Below, piece after piece: positions 8,238-18,058 of a stretch of DNA of 64,000 bases. The stretch comes from JALEFZ01 sp038527485. Lineage in GTDB: Bacteria > Bacteroidota > Bacteroidia > J057. Position 1 is the stretch's first letter, and the number at the start of each line of letters is the position of its first letter. Position numbers and translations under genes: made by a program. Where the stretch lies: contig JBCBFT010000022.1 in the NCBI GenBank assembly GCA_038527485.1, positions 1 through 64,000 on the forward strand, read 5' to 3'. The notes below the pieces were generated by a model. It was not told the origin of the DNA. It worked only from the letters and a program-made list of their open reading frames with translations, and did not search any database.

Positions 8238-9395
8238 TTGGCAAATAGTTTCCAAAAATACTTTGAAAGGCATTTTCCCCTAGACAACCTACTCAATGGT
8301 ACAGGTAAACAAGAGGAAGAACTCGCCTTCAACCAGTTTCGCCTCTCTGCTCGCAAGCGTGCCGTCATGCTTGCGCTCAAGTTCAGTCCATGGATTTGTT
8401 TGGTTGTCTTTAGTTCTACCTTTGGGCTACAACTCCTCAGCGAAGGAGCTACACTATTTGGAACCTCCTTTTTCACCAGTCTGGATGCATTTGTGCAGGA
8501 AAATACATGGTGGATCACCCCTGCATTTACAATCTCTATTGCAGGCTTGATTGGCTATGGTACCAATTATATTGCCATTCGCATGCTATTTCGACCGGTC
8601 GTCAAGCGCCCGATCTGGGGCCAGGGCCTGATTCCCTCACAGCGTGAACGCATCATCTACACCCTCGCCCAAGGCATGCACAAACACATCCTGAGTCAGG
8701 AACTCATCCGCCGTCGTATCGAAGAAACAGGGCTCGTGACCAAGATCAACGATGTCGCACTCGATGGCAGTATCAGCTTACTTCAGGATCAGGAACTGAG
8801 AAAAGAGACCAAGGACTGGGTGCGAGGAAGCATAGAAGAGTTTGCAGGCCGTCAAGACGTGCGTCAGCACATACGCGAGATCGTGGACGATCGGCTAGAG
8901 CAAAATCTGTCCAAGGGAATGGAAAGATTCATCTTGCAGACCTATAAGCGGATGAATAAGGAGAAATACGAAGAGGCCATCGACCGCATCACGGAAGAAA
9001 TCCCTCAAGTAGCGCAGCAAATTATTGAGCGATTGGAACATCAGTTGGATCGTGCGGTAGCATTTATCCGAAAAAATAAGCCTACTTCCGAAGAGCAAAT
9101 CATGAGCATCTTCATCGATTTTCTCAACAGGATCGACATCACAGATCTCCTCGCCAAGCAAATGGCGCACTTCGATGAAGCACGCCTGGAGCGTATGATT
9201 TGGGAAGCCACCAATGAGCAATTACTCTATATACAGTATTTGGGAACTGTACTGGGAATCTTAGGTGGTCTAATCATCTTCAAACCTGAAGTCATGGGTC
9301 CCATCTTTTTGCTCGTATTTGGCATCCTCTACCTCGTCGATAATTTATTGTACAAGCTCAAACAAAGTTCCAACACTGAACGTTCGAGTTCCTAG
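8238..9395 (+). CDS. DUF445 family membrane protein
   Basis: A 385-residue protein of the DUF445 family. Two membrane helices near the N-terminus are followed by the family signature GYGTNYIAIRMLFRP and IWGQGLIPSQRERI, a long helical stretch rich in charged residues, and a final hydrophobic hairpin. The family's biochemical role is not established. A stop codon sits only ten codons upstream and no ATG lies between, so initiation at the TTG at 8238 seems required; the next Met is at residue 44, within the conserved part. The gene lies 52 bases after the GWxTD gene on the same strand. Confidence 0.85.
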   Translation: MANSFQKYFERHFPLDNLLNGTGKQEEELAFNQFRLSARKRAVMLALKFSPWICLVVFSSTFGLQLLSEGATLFGTSFFTSLDAFVQENTWWITPAFTISIAGLIGYGTNYIAIRMLFRPVVKRPIWGQGLIPSQRERIIYTLAQGMHKHILSQELIRRRIEETGLVTKINDVALDGSISLLQDQELRKETKDWVRGSIEEFAGRQDVRQHIREIVDDRLEQNLSKGMERFILQTYKRMNKEKYEEAIDRITEEIPQVAQQIIERLEHQLDRAVAFIRKNKPTSEEQIMSIFIDFLNRIDITDLLAKQMAHFDEARLERMIWEATNEQLLYIQYLGTVLGILGGLIIFKPEVMGPIFLLVFGILYLVDNLLYKLKQSSNTERSSS

Positions 9396-9484
9396 GCATT
9401 GCCATTTTTTCGCAGCATCTTTGTTGAATCTTTCATTTTATGCCTGAACGAAAGGTCGGGCTTGTATAAGAAACTCTGTAGTCC

Positions 9485-11044
9485 ATGGCTCAAACAGCTA
9501 CCGCATCTCCGCTTTTGCATCGCGACATCAAAACAGACTATCTCTCAGGAGCCGCTCCCTTACGTCCTTTCTATCAGTACCCCCTGCGCGAAACTCCTTT
9601 TGAGCAGGTTATCACAGATAAGACTTTTCCCACTGCACGTAGAGAAGCGCTCTACCAAGCACTTCAAGATCAATATCAAGGATACACGCTTTCTCCTGCG
9701 CTTTCTCAAAACCTAGAGAAGCTCCGTGAAGAAGGTACGTATACCCTTACAACAGGACATCAATTGGGCTTGATGGGAGGTCCCTTGTTTACCACCTACA
9801 AAGTGATGAGTACCATCTGGCTGGCCGAACACCTCCAAGAGGCGTATCCAGATCGCCATTTTGTGCCCGTATTTTGGATACACACAGAGGATCACGACTT
9901 TGAGGAGATCAATCATTACTATACAGCCTTCGGGCAAAAACATACCTACAGAGGGACTTTTCAGTCTGCTACGGGATTGCATGTACTAGAGGATTCCATT
10001 CGTGAGATCATCCCTTCACACTGGCCAGATGAGTTAAAAGCTTGTTGGGAGCCTGGACAGACACTGGCTCAAGCCTACCGTCAATTCTACCATGCGTTGA
10101 TGAATCAGTATGGACTGGTCATCCTCGATGCTTCTCATCCCTTACTCAAAAGCCAGTTTAGAGAGGTGCTCAAAGGAGAGGTGGAAGGGGCACATGCCTT
10201 TCACAAAGTCAATCTGACGTCTGATCATCTAGCAGATGCAGGCTATAAGCGGCAGATTCATCCCAGAGAGATCAACCTTTTCTATCTGGATGCTGAAGGA
10301 AGAAACAGGATAGACATTGAAGGGGATCATTTTCATGCCTTGGAGCGCAATCTGCGGTGGACCCGACCAGAACTACTTGCCCTCATAGAGACTGAACCCG
10401 AGAAGTTTAGTCCCAATGTCAGCCTCCGCCCATTGTACCAAGAGATAATTTTGCCCAATCTAGCCTATTTTGGGGGTTGGGGGGAATTATCCTATTGGCT
10501 GCAACTCAAGGGGATTTTTGATCAATTCGAAGAAAACTTCCCTGCTGTCCTCCCCAGATTCTCAGCTACTGTTTGGACGCCAGAGATGGCCAATCAGTGG
10601 GAGTCGCTAGGCTTTCCCTTATCTGATATTCGCCGTTCCTTGCACCGATCGTACGATGCCTACATGCCGAATATCTGGGAGGATGATACATTCCGTGCTT
10701 TGGAACAGGAAATCTACGAGAAACTAGAGACGATGCGCCAATACATCGAATCGGACATCTCCCCTACCCTCGCAAGATCAGCCGCCGCCCTGAAAGTCAA
10801 GAGTGAGAAATATCTCTCCCGCATTCATCACAAAGCCTATAAGGTCAAACGCAACCGCTTCCCTGAGGCGTTTCGCAAAATCGAAGAGACCAAGGTACAC
10901 ATCAACCCAGATGGTACTGTGCAAGAGCGTGTGTGGAGCCTCGCAAGCCTCGAAAGCATGACGCCTTTTGAATTTGTCGATTTTATTTACCAACAGAAAA
11001 AGGCACTATCTCTTGACCATCATCATCTAGTGCTTCCTAGCTGA
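9485..11044 (+). CDS. bshC: Putative cysteine ligase BshC (bacillithiol biosynthesis)
   Basis: BshC is thought to add cysteine to glucosaminyl-malate in the last step of bacillithiol synthesis, the low-molecular thiol of Firmicutes and many Bacteroidota. The 519-residue product has the family core GHQLGLMGGP (91-100), followed by PVFWIHTEDHDFEEINH (128-144), a Rossmann-like HIGH-type region, and the C-terminal coiled-coil that mediates dimerisation (around SPTLARSAAALKVK). Length is normal and the ATG at 9485 gives a short N-terminus. The gene is convergent with the gene ending at 11063, leaving 18 bases between them. Other bacillithiol genes are not in this window. Confidence 0.92.
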   Translation: MAQTATASPLLHRDIKTDYLSGAAPLRPFYQYPLRETPFEQVITDKTFPTARREALYQALQDQYQGYTLSPALSQNLEKLREEGTYTLTTGHQLGLMGGPLFTTYKVMSTIWLAEHLQEAYPDRHFVPVFWIHTEDHDFEEINHYYTAFGQKHTYRGTFQSATGLHVLEDSIREIIPSHWPDELKACWEPGQTLAQAYRQFYHALMNQYGLVILDASHPLLKSQFREVLKGEVEGAHAFHKVNLTSDHLADAGYKRQIHPREINLFYLDAEGRNRIDIEGDHFHALERNLRWTRPELLALIETEPEKFSPNVSLRPLYQEIILPNLAYFGGWGELSYWLQLKGIFDQFEENFPAVLPRFSATVWTPEMANQWESLGFPLSDIRRSLHRSYDAYMPNIWEDDTFRALEQEIYEKLETMRQYIESDISPTLARSAAALKVKSEKYLSRIHHKAYKVKRNRFPEAFRKIEETKVHINPDGTVQERVWSLASLESMTPFEFVDFIYQQKKALSLDHHHLVLPS

Positions 11045-11062
11045 GGAAAAATACATTTGCCA

Positions 11063-12574
11063 CTACCGAAACCGATAGGTCAAGCCTACAGAAACTCGAT
11101 AGTAATTCACATGCGGTAGTAGAGAGTTGCGCGAATAGGCTTGATTGGGACTTTCGGAAGCCTCTAAAGCTTCTGTTGTGGGTAATTGAATGCTGCTCAC
11201 ACTAGATCTCCTTAAAAAGGACGCTTGAGCATCCATGCTCCATTCAGAACTGATCTTCCAATTGAGCCCTGTAGCGAGTCCGTAAGAGAGGTAAGTAGGA
11301 GAACTTAGGGAGACAAAATCTGACTGTTCTACAGCGTCGATGAGTATACCGGAGCCAGGAGTGAGAGCAAACTGATCCGATTCGAAGTCCGCTAGACGAT
11401 CCGAAAAGTCTGAAGTAGCTCTACTTATAGGAACAGCCTCGCCCGCGCCTAATGCTTTGGCTACATCTTTAGAAAATCCTCTCCCCAAAGTTCCCAACGA
11501 ACTGTAGTTTTCTGCGCTACCGACCAGCTCTACAAAGTAGCCATCGGCCTGTGTGATACCGAGGCTGCCTTCCAGATAAGGGCGAAGTTTATGTTTTCTC
11601 TCATCCAAAAATGTCCATCTACCTACAGCATCCAAACTATAGTTGGTTCCTACGAAGATGTAGGATTTGAGGGCTTCACGTGTGATAGGCGTATTGGGGA
11701 TTTGTGCATCATACACGACTTGCTCTACGGACTGGTAATCTGCATAGTAATACGCATCGTCCAAACCTACTCGAAGTCCTGCGCTCAGCCGACCGCCCCA
11801 CTCTCTCATGAGGGTCAGGCTCGCTCCTGGCTGACGTGAAAAGGCGAAGGGATTTTGAGATAATGCCAAGGGCGTATTCAAGGGCTGGGGCATGGTGCGG
11901 AACATCTGATCATATCGGAGACCTACAAGCCATCTTCCTCCTATTTTGTGAGCGGGCGCATCCGCTGCAGGAAGCACAGCTGGCGATGAAAGATGGGAGA
12001 GGACCGCACGTTCAAATGTTTGCTCCTGTATATTCTCAAGTGCGAAAAGCTGAGGGGCAGATGGAGATTTTATGGGTGTGAATGTAGGTACGGGTTCAGG
12101 GGAATGATCAATGTTTTTCCTATCTACCCCCTTTACTTCTATTATTTGTACATTAGATCTTTGTGCATCATATTTCACGAAGGTTTCCTGCATAGAAATA
12201 GTTTGGCTACTTGATACTTCTCTAGCATTCTCTACTGAGACGAAGTGCGAAGTCTCCATGGTATCCTCAGGACAGATCATATCATCTGCTAGCTGCTCAG
12301 GGGTGATTTCTGCATGATCCGAAGCGGGCGAGTCTACCTGTACGACTGAATGGGGTTCTTGTGCTGGAGAGAAATGCCCCTCTTGGTACATCCATGATCC
12401 CGCTCCTACAGCCAGGAAAAAGCAACCTGCGAGCAACAACCAAACCCATCTTTTGGTGCGTGGGGGAGGTGTCGTCCCGTCGAGTAAGTGCTCCATGCGT
12501 GCCCAGTCTGACTTAGGCTTGTAGGGACGTGCCTGCATGGCTTTCTTTCGGATATTCTGATCCCAATTATCCAT
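11063..12574 (-). CDS. Membrane-anchored putative anti-sigma factor with outer-membrane-barrel-like C-terminus
   Basis: A 503-residue protein with three parts. Residues 1-42 are a soluble basic segment containing a WxxMEHLL motif often seen in Bacteroidota anti-sigma-like proteins. Residues 43-63 form a single membrane helix. After a low-complexity linker (64-220), residues about 225-503 alternate in the manner of an 8- to 10-stranded barrel and end in an aromatic-Arg pattern (SVGLTYRFR), as outer-membrane proteins do. Its start overlaps the stop of the ECF sigma gene by 8 bases, which argues for translational coupling and an anti-sigma role. How one chain could span the inner membrane and also form a barrel is unclear; the barrel-like part may simply be a periplasmic beta domain. 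Confidence 0.7.
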   Translation of the reverse strand: MDNWDQNIRKKAMQARPYKPKSDWARMEHLLDGTTPPPRTKRWVWLLLAGCFFLAVGAGSWMYQEGHFSPAQEPHSVVQVDSPASDHAEITPEQLADDMICPEDTMETSHFVSVENAREVSSSQTISMQETFVKYDAQRSNVQIIEVKGVDRKNIDHSPEPVPTFTPIKSPSAPQLFALENIQEQTFERAVLSHLSSPAVLPAADAPAHKIGGRWLVGLRYDQMFRTMPQPLNTPLALSQNPFAFSRQPGASLTLMREWGGRLSAGLRVGLDDAYYYADYQSVEQVVYDAQIPNTPITREALKSYIFVGTNYSLDAVGRWTFLDERKHKLRPYLEGSLGITQADGYFVELVGSAENYSSLGTLGRGFSKDVAKALGAGEAVPISRATSDFSDRLADFESDQFALTPGSGILIDAVEQSDFVSLSSPTYLSYGLATGLNWKISSEWSMDAQASFLRRSSVSSIQLPTTEALEASESPNQAYSRNSLLPHVNYYRVSVGLTYRFR

Positions 12575-13139
12575 GATTTACCCTCCTTTCCTGATTTTGG
12601 ACGCGTGCCAATGAAAGACGAAGCTTTTTGCGCGCCTCTGTTAAGTAAGCCCTAGAAGTAGATGCGCCAAATCCCAGTTTTTGGGCGATCTCCTTGTGTG
12701 AATACCCTTCGATGATGTATAGGTTAAAAACAGTCCCCAAAGGCTCGGGTAAAGATTGGATGTGTAATAAAACATCCTCAGCCTCCATCTGATCGAGGTG
12801 GTTCTCATCACCCGCGAGGTCATAAGCTTCGCTAATCTCTACTTGCGAACGAAACTTTTTTTCTTTGCGCAGGTGGTCGAGGCAGGTATTGACCATGATC
12901 CTTCTGATCCAGCCTTCGAGCGAACCTTGATTTTTATACTGATGGATGGCTTTGAAAACCTTGATGAACCCCTCGTGGACCATTTCGTGTGCCAAATCCC
13001 TGTCTTTGAGGTAGCGATAGCATACCAAGGACATGGGGTCGAAATATTTTTCATAAAGGTGCCGCTGACTCCGTCGGTCGTTTTTTCGACAGCCTTCGAT
13101 CAACACATCTTCTGTCATGCGAATCACCTTTGGTTTCAT
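12567..13139 (-). CDS. RNA polymerase sigma factor, ECF (sigma-70 family)
   Basis: A 190-residue ECF sigma factor. Region 2 covers about residues 24-90 (FDPMSLVCYRYLKDRDLAHE, then GFIKVFKAIHQYKNQGSLEG and WIRRIMVNTCLDHLR) and region 4 about 125-178 (LPEPLGTVFNLYIIEGYSHK, then EIAQKLGFGASTSRAYLTEA). The start used is the first ATG; a second at residue 8 is also possible. The last codons overlap the barrel-tailed anti-sigma gene. A short inverted repeat, GATAGAT and ATCTATC at 13153-13175, lies 14 bases before the start and could be an operator, which is speculation. Confidence 0.9.
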   Translation of the reverse strand: MKPKVIRMTEDVLIEGCRKNDRRSQRHLYEKYFDPMSLVCYRYLKDRDLAHEMVHEGFIKVFKAIHQYKNQGSLEGWIRRIMVNTCLDHLRKEKKFRSQVEISEAYDLAGDENHLDQMEAEDVLLHIQSLPEPLGTVFNLYIIEGYSHKEIAQKLGFGASTSRAYLTEARKKLRLSLARVQNQERRVNHG

Positions 13140-13563
13140 TCAAGCACCTTTTGATAGATAGACGAAGGATCTATCCAAAGTGCTGATAACAAACATAAGA
13201 TTTTTTCTTTTACCCCATGAGAGCGCTACAAAATCTTACCTTTTACCCTATGCAACCATGAAAGATTTTGGCCATTTACGTCATTTTTTTTCGCTATTTT
13301 TCCCTGTCTCCCTTTTTATCTCCCTACTTTCATCGATATACAAATACTTGGATCATGGATTTCCTTCTCATGCGTCTGGGGTTTCCCATTCGTCAACTTT
13401 TATTGGGACAAAAACAAAGGAAAATATTTGACTTTTGATGAAAATTCCTAATTTAAGTAATAGACGTTAGGATGAATCAAATTAAACCTTGTCCTGTGTA
13501 GTATGAATTGAACAAATTTACGTTGTCATTTTACACAGCCCATTTTCCCACACTCACTCACTC
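13140..13563. other. Intergenic region between divergent sigma and OmpA-type genes
   Basis: No convincing gene. An open stretch at 13180-13431 on the plus strand lacks an ATG start and reads as hydrophobic low-complexity sequence, so I do not call it. The region is AT-rich near the OmpA-type start and must carry divergent promoters. The only structure seen is the 7-base inverted repeat at 13153-13175 next to the sigma gene. Confidence 0.5.
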
Positions 13564-14943
13564 ATGACACTCAAAACTGTTTGGAACTACCTTAAACTTT
13601 ATGCTCTCTCTTTCAACTTAAACACTGTTTTCACCCTTTCTTGCCTATTTTATTTGTTAGCGCCCCAAGTTTCTGCTCAGGGCTCCTTCAGCGTATATTT
13701 TGATGTAAATTCATCAGAGCTTTCGCTTGAGCAGTCTGAGAAACTCAAAACTTGGCTTATCCTGATGGAGATTCATCAAGATCACACTTTTGAGGTCTTT
13801 GGATATACAGATGATCAGGGGGATAAGGAATACAACACCCAACTCTCTCAAGCGAGAGCAGAATCTGTCAAACAGCTCCTAGTCAAAGTTGGCGTACCTG
13901 AATCTTCTATCATGGATGTCATAGGGATTGGTGAGCTCAATACGATCGCGCCCCAGCCCTCTGCCGCTGCACGTAAAAAAAACCGCAGGGTGGATATCAT
14001 GATCACCAGGACTTCCCCACAGATGGCGCAGGTTAGAACCACGGGACTCCCACGTGGAATGCCTAAGGATACCGTAGCTGAGGCTACGCCAGATAGTGTG
14101 GCGACACTACCTCAGCCTGATTCTACCCTGGAGGAATCTCTGGATATGGACAACAGCTGCGAACAAGAGGTACGCATCTTCAAAGGAGAAGGAGGAGCAG
14201 AAGCCACGATTATCCCTGGAAGCTTGGGTGCGGAGGGCTTGGCCTACACGATTGAGCTATGGGCCATCCACACAGGAGAGGAAATGCTACAGAAAGGAAT
14301 GTCTACCATCACGCTAGACGGAGATTGCTTATCCGCAGGTATGATGCTCATGGTTAGAATCCGTAATGAAAAGGGGGAAGTCGTACGCCATTTACCTGAT
14401 TCCTGTGTAGTCGTCAGAGCCCCTATTCGTCAGTATGATCCTGAGCATCTGCTATATTTGGCCAACTTTGGGAAGGACAGTAGTGGTCTTTCTTGGCAAT
14501 CCACTCGTAAAGCGCCTAAATATTTTCGTTTAGATGGACAAACATATGCAGAGTGGAAGATCAATGGCTCTAGAACTTATGCTCTCGAAAAGCGCGTTGC
14601 AGGGAGTTTAGAGCAAAAAAATGAGCCATACATATGGTTTAGCCTGAAGAACTTCACACAGGAGAATAGCAAAATTTTCATCCTAGCCGATCAAACAGTA
14701 ATTGGTCCCAATTGGCGAGGTCCTCGTCTATGCTATATCCGTCAAGGCTGTGTGAAGCTTGACAAAGCATATGTCATGATCATGGCTGAAGACAAACACG
14801 GGGCCTACATGCTCTACAAACCCTTGAGTCGCATGGCCCAAAAAGGAGGCAAATACGTCATCCAAAAAACGGATTTTGAATCCTTTGAGTCCAAAGAAAA
14901 GGCTGAGCAGACGTTTGCGCAGCTGACAAGAGGAGTCAATTGA
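13564..14943 (+). CDS. OmpA-domain envelope protein with uncharacterised C-terminal domain
   Basis: A 459-residue exported protein. The long signal region ends near SAQ (residue 39). Residues about 42-150 form an OmpA/MotB peptidoglycan-binding domain: FDVNSSELS, GYTDDQGDKEYNTQLSQARA, and the end RKKNRRVDIMI are characteristic. The remaining 300 residues, with a Cys-containing segment (NSCEQEVRIFKG) and a basic-aromatic C-terminus, are not recognised. Unusually, the OmpA domain is N-terminal rather than at the end. It likely ties an envelope component to the cell wall. A hairpin terminator lies 200 bases downstream. Confidence 0.82.
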   Translation: MTLKTVWNYLKLYALSFNLNTVFTLSCLFYLLAPQVSAQGSFSVYFDVNSSELSLEQSEKLKTWLILMEIHQDHTFEVFGYTDDQGDKEYNTQLSQARAESVKQLLVKVGVPESSIMDVIGIGELNTIAPQPSAAARKKNRRVDIMITRTSPQMAQVRTTGLPRGMPKDTVAEATPDSVATLPQPDSTLEESLDMDNSCEQEVRIFKGEGGAEATIIPGSLGAEGLAYTIELWAIHTGEEMLQKGMSTITLDGDCLSAGMMLMVRIRNEKGEVVRHLPDSCVVVRAPIRQYDPEHLLYLANFGKDSSGLSWQSTRKAPKYFRLDGQTYAEWKINGSRTYALEKRVAGSLEQKNEPYIWFSLKNFTQENSKIFILADQTVIGPNWRGPRLCYIRQGCVKLDKAYVMIMAEDKHGAYMLYKPLSRMAQKGGKYVIQKTDFESFESKEKAEQTFAQLTRGVN

Positions 14944-15144
14944 GTCGGTGGACATAAGCAATAGGGTAATAGAAAATGATCCTGTAGTCTAGGGTTAAAA
15001 CCACTATCCTAGATTATGCCACCCTTTCAGGGTTCAAAGCTGGTTCATTGTCCTGAAGAGACAGTGGCATAAAGCATGTGGAGTTTAGTCCCATGCTCAA
15101 ATCGTTTGGTACATAATCCGTTTTCTCTGTCTACTCACTTAACC

Positions 15145-15180
15145 AATGAGAGACGATCCCTAATGGAATCGCCTCTCATT
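15145..15180. terminator. Bidirectional hairpin terminator
   Basis: A 13-base stem (AATGAGAGACGAT with ATCGCCTCTCATT, one mismatch) around a 10-base loop, followed by T-rich sequence on both strands. It separates the convergent OmpA-type and TonB-receptor genes. Confidence 0.7.
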
Positions 15181-15204
15181 TCTTTATTTCTGAGATCTAT
15201 TTTT

Positions 15205-17565
15205 CTAAAACTCCAAACGATACGTCAAAAGCGGGATGATCCCCAACTGGAATCGGGTCACGACATCATCTGCGACGGCATCATAGGTATAAAAAGCCAC
15301 ATTCTGTGCATTGGTCGTATTCTGAATGTCGATGCCTAGACTACGGGTGTAGCGTGCACGATGGCGCTTGAACATCAACCTGAAGTCTACCCTGAAGTAA
15401 TCGGGCAACTCTTGAGTGAAAGCTGCTTGATCGTCAAAGACGGTTTGCTGCGCTGCGCGGGAAGCCGCGAGATCAATAGGCTGGGTACGAAATCCACCTG
15501 CGTAGATCGCCCGAATATTCACCCCTAGACTTCTTCTCTTTCCTTTCCTGCTCGTACGGTCACGCTCGTAGCCAGTCGTCAGAGCAAAATTGTATTGTCC
15601 GTTGAAGCGCGTATCCCAAGTACGCTCCAGATAGTCTGTAAACTTCGAGTCATAGATTGCTCCGCTGAGCAAGACATAGTAGTTGTCGAAAAGCGTTTTC
15701 TCCAAAGAGAAATCCACTCCCATATTTCGTCCTGTACCCATATTGGATAAAGAATCAGTGACAAACCCTTCCTGCAAGTTCAAAATCGAGAATGTACTGT
15801 TGTTCCCTACTCTGATGGGGACATTGTATAGGAACTGTGCATAAGGCTCTAGCTGAAAGACGAAGCCTTTGCCAAGATTCAATCGGTAGCTCAAGACCGC
15901 GTGATGGGCACGTGTGAAGCCCAGGTCCAAATTCGGACGTGTGCCGTCTGGCGCTTGATAGTAGTAGACCGAAGGCATTTGCTGCTGGCTGTGGAGACCA
16001 TAGGCAAAAGAAACACGCTGGCTCTGACTGATCTGATAGTGGATACTGGCGCGAGGCTCGACAGCTACTGATTGATTGAGTGTCAGATACATCCCGTGAA
16101 GCCCTCCTACGACGCGCAGCCTAGGAGAAACCTGATAGGTCGCTTGGACAAATGGCTGGATCAACTGCGTCGCACTTGTATCAGCTACGCGAATCTGATC
16201 CGCAGGCTGTCCCAGTTCTCGAGAAAAGCGACTCAAGGCCTGATTATTCTGCTGGGTAATGTAAATGCCCTCCTTGAGCGAAAAAGAAGGAGAAAAACTA
16301 TGCGTCAGGCTCGAATTGAAGGAAATGCGCTGCTGAATCAATTGGTCTACAGATGATTCTACTGTGGTAAGGGAGTCCTGGATGAAATTCCCGATGCGCC
16401 GACTGTCATTGCCTGATACGGCCAGTACAGATCGCCAAAGGGTGCGATTGCCCAGAATTTTCTCATGGGTAATGCCCGAGGCTGCCATATTCGAGGTGAA
16501 CTCGATATCAAAACGCTCTTTATTCTCTACACGCTCTCCTGGCTGTCGCTGCCCCGTGAAGATGTTGCTACTCAGACCGCCCATCCCAAAGAAGGTAAAA
16601 GTACCTGCCTTAGCTGTGGGGAAACGCAGATTAAAGGCCAGATCCTGATAGGTAATGTCTTCTCCACCAAAAGTCACACCCAACAACCCTAGGAGTCCTG
16701 TGAATGAATAGCGATAGTTCACGAGGTAAGAGCTTCCGTTTTCTCTAGACAGCGGTCCCTCAGCCGAGAGGTCTACACCAATCAATCCTGCCTGAAGGGT
16801 ATACTCTGCGCGCTCCTCATTTCCTGCGCGTAAGTTCATATCAAATACCCCTGCCAGCGAGTTTCCATACTGCGCACTAAAAGCACCTGTGGAAAAGGTA
16901 GAATTTCCCAACAACTGAGAGCTCAAGATGATCGTTCCCCCTCCTGTGGGAGAGATTCGATCGGTGAATGTACCTGCATTGGACAGGTGATTGGGATTGA
17001 CGATGTCCACGCCTTCTAGCCTCCACAAAATTCCGTTGGGAGAGTTGCCACGAACTACGAGGTTATTGGCTTGATCATTGGCTTGGATCACACCTGGAAG
17101 CGAGGTCGCCACACGCGCAGGATCAAAATATACCCCTGCAAATCGTTTTGATTCCTCCACGGTTAGTGGACGCACACTGGGCTGATCAGACTGACGATAA
17201 GACTGATCAGCGATCGTGACATCTTCTGATTCATACAACCATTGTCTGAGGGGAATATCCAATACCGTCTGCTTACCTGCATGGATCAAAAGGTCTGGTA
17301 AGACATACGTCTGGAATCCCTCCCCACTTACTGTCAACTGGTAACGTCCAGGGACTAAGTCTTTTAATCGAAAGCTACCCTGTGCATCCGTCGTGACTGT
17401 CTGCGTGTCTGCTTGGCCTTCTATTTGTATGGAAACGCCCTCAATAGGCTGAGAGGTTTCTGCACCTTTCACCGCTCCTCTTATGTCCTGAGCAATATCT
17501 GGATTTTGAGCTTGGGAGTTCATGACAAACCCAATCAAGATCAGAAAGGGTAAAACATATTTCAT
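15205..17565 (-). CDS. TonB-dependent outer-membrane receptor with carboxypeptidase-like regulatory domain
   Basis: A 786-residue outer-membrane transporter. The ATG at 17565 begins a signal peptide (MKYVLPFLILIGFVMNSQAQ); another ATG six codons upstream (17583) is equally possible. Residues about 28-110 form a carboxypeptidase-D regulatory-like beta sandwich (IRGAVKGAETSQPIEGVSI, GSFRLKDLVPGRYQLTVSG). A plug domain follows with VVRGNSPNGILWRLEGVDI and NPNHLSNAGTF, then a long beta barrel ending in an aromatic residue (LLTYRLEF). No SusD-like partner adjoins, so this is not a typical polysaccharide-utilisation pair; the substrate is unknown. Energy would come from TonB-ExbBD elsewhere. Confidence 0.9.
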   Translation of the reverse strand: MKYVLPFLILIGFVMNSQAQNPDIAQDIRGAVKGAETSQPIEGVSIQIEGQADTQTVTTDAQGSFRLKDLVPGRYQLTVSGEGFQTYVLPDLLIHAGKQTVLDIPLRQWLYESEDVTIADQSYRQSDQPSVRPLTVEESKRFAGVYFDPARVATSLPGVIQANDQANNLVVRGNSPNGILWRLEGVDIVNPNHLSNAGTFTDRISPTGGGTIILSSQLLGNSTFSTGAFSAQYGNSLAGVFDMNLRAGNEERAEYTLQAGLIGVDLSAEGPLSRENGSSYLVNYRYSFTGLLGLLGVTFGGEDITYQDLAFNLRFPTAKAGTFTFFGMGGLSSNIFTGQRQPGERVENKERFDIEFTSNMAASGITHEKILGNRTLWRSVLAVSGNDSRRIGNFIQDSLTTVESSVDQLIQQRISFNSSLTHSFSPSFSLKEGIYITQQNNQALSRFSRELGQPADQIRVADTSATQLIQPFVQATYQVSPRLRVVGGLHGMYLTLNQSVAVEPRASIHYQISQSQRVSFAYGLHSQQQMPSVYYYQAPDGTRPNLDLGFTRAHHAVLSYRLNLGKGFVFQLEPYAQFLYNVPIRVGNNSTFSILNLQEGFVTDSLSNMGTGRNMGVDFSLEKTLFDNYYVLLSGAIYDSKFTDYLERTWDTRFNGQYNFALTTGYERDRTSRKGKRRSLGVNIRAIYAGGFRTQPIDLAASRAAQQTVFDDQAAFTQELPDYFRVDFRLMFKRHRARYTRSLGIDIQNTTNAQNVAFYTYDAVADDVVTRFQLGIIPLLTYRLEF

Positions 17566-17583
17566 GTATAAGTTGCTTCTCAT

Positions 17584-18058
17584 GTAGGTGATTCGTCGTA
17601 AATGTATGTTAAGCGTAAAATTAAGCTGTTGATTTAGGTGCAAGTTTTGCCTGACGTTGTGCGAGGCCGTTGTGTGTCTACTCCTGGTATGGGCATTCGT
17701 TTATCAAAGATTTCACATTTTTCGTTTACAAATACCCTTTTTCCCTGGATGGATGGAAAATAAGAGTCAATTGCATGAAGGAACCTGGATCTATGGAAAA
17801 CGTTTGCTCTTTCACGCATGTATCCCCGTTTTCTCTTCGATGTTAGGCTTTACACAATGTGTATTCTCCCTACTTTTCACCCATTTGATATAGATAAATA
17901 CATATTTCCTCCCTTTTAACTTCGAATCTATTTTTTGGTTCAAACCCCATAACAACGTTAGAATTTTTATCTAATAATATCTCATAAAAATAAAAAGGCA
18001 GAAAAATGAGGGGTTTATGACTCCCCTATTTTCCTGCCAGAATTCTTATGTGATGAAC
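17584..18058. other. Intergenic region upstream of the TonB receptor
   Basis: 475 bases without a convincing gene. Open stretches on both strands near 17630-17890 have no credible start or domain. The left half should hold the receptor promoter; I found no clear TAnnTTTG element. The right end contains the terminator at 17997-18038. Confidence 0.45.
17997..18038 (-). terminator. Hairpin terminator of the SDR gene
   Basis: GGCAGAAAAATGAGGGG pairs with CCCCTATTTTCCTGCC with one bulge and one mismatch; on the minus strand it is followed by a run of T (TTTTTATTTTTAT). Confidence 0.65.

Noticed and set aside
13180..13431. Open stretch upstream of the OmpA-type gene
   Set aside because: No ATG start, hydrophobic low-complexity translation, and it lies where divergent promoters must be.
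17634..17893. Small frames on both strands upstream of the TonB receptor
   Set aside because: Unconvincing starts and composition; no domain; they overlap each other on opposite strands.
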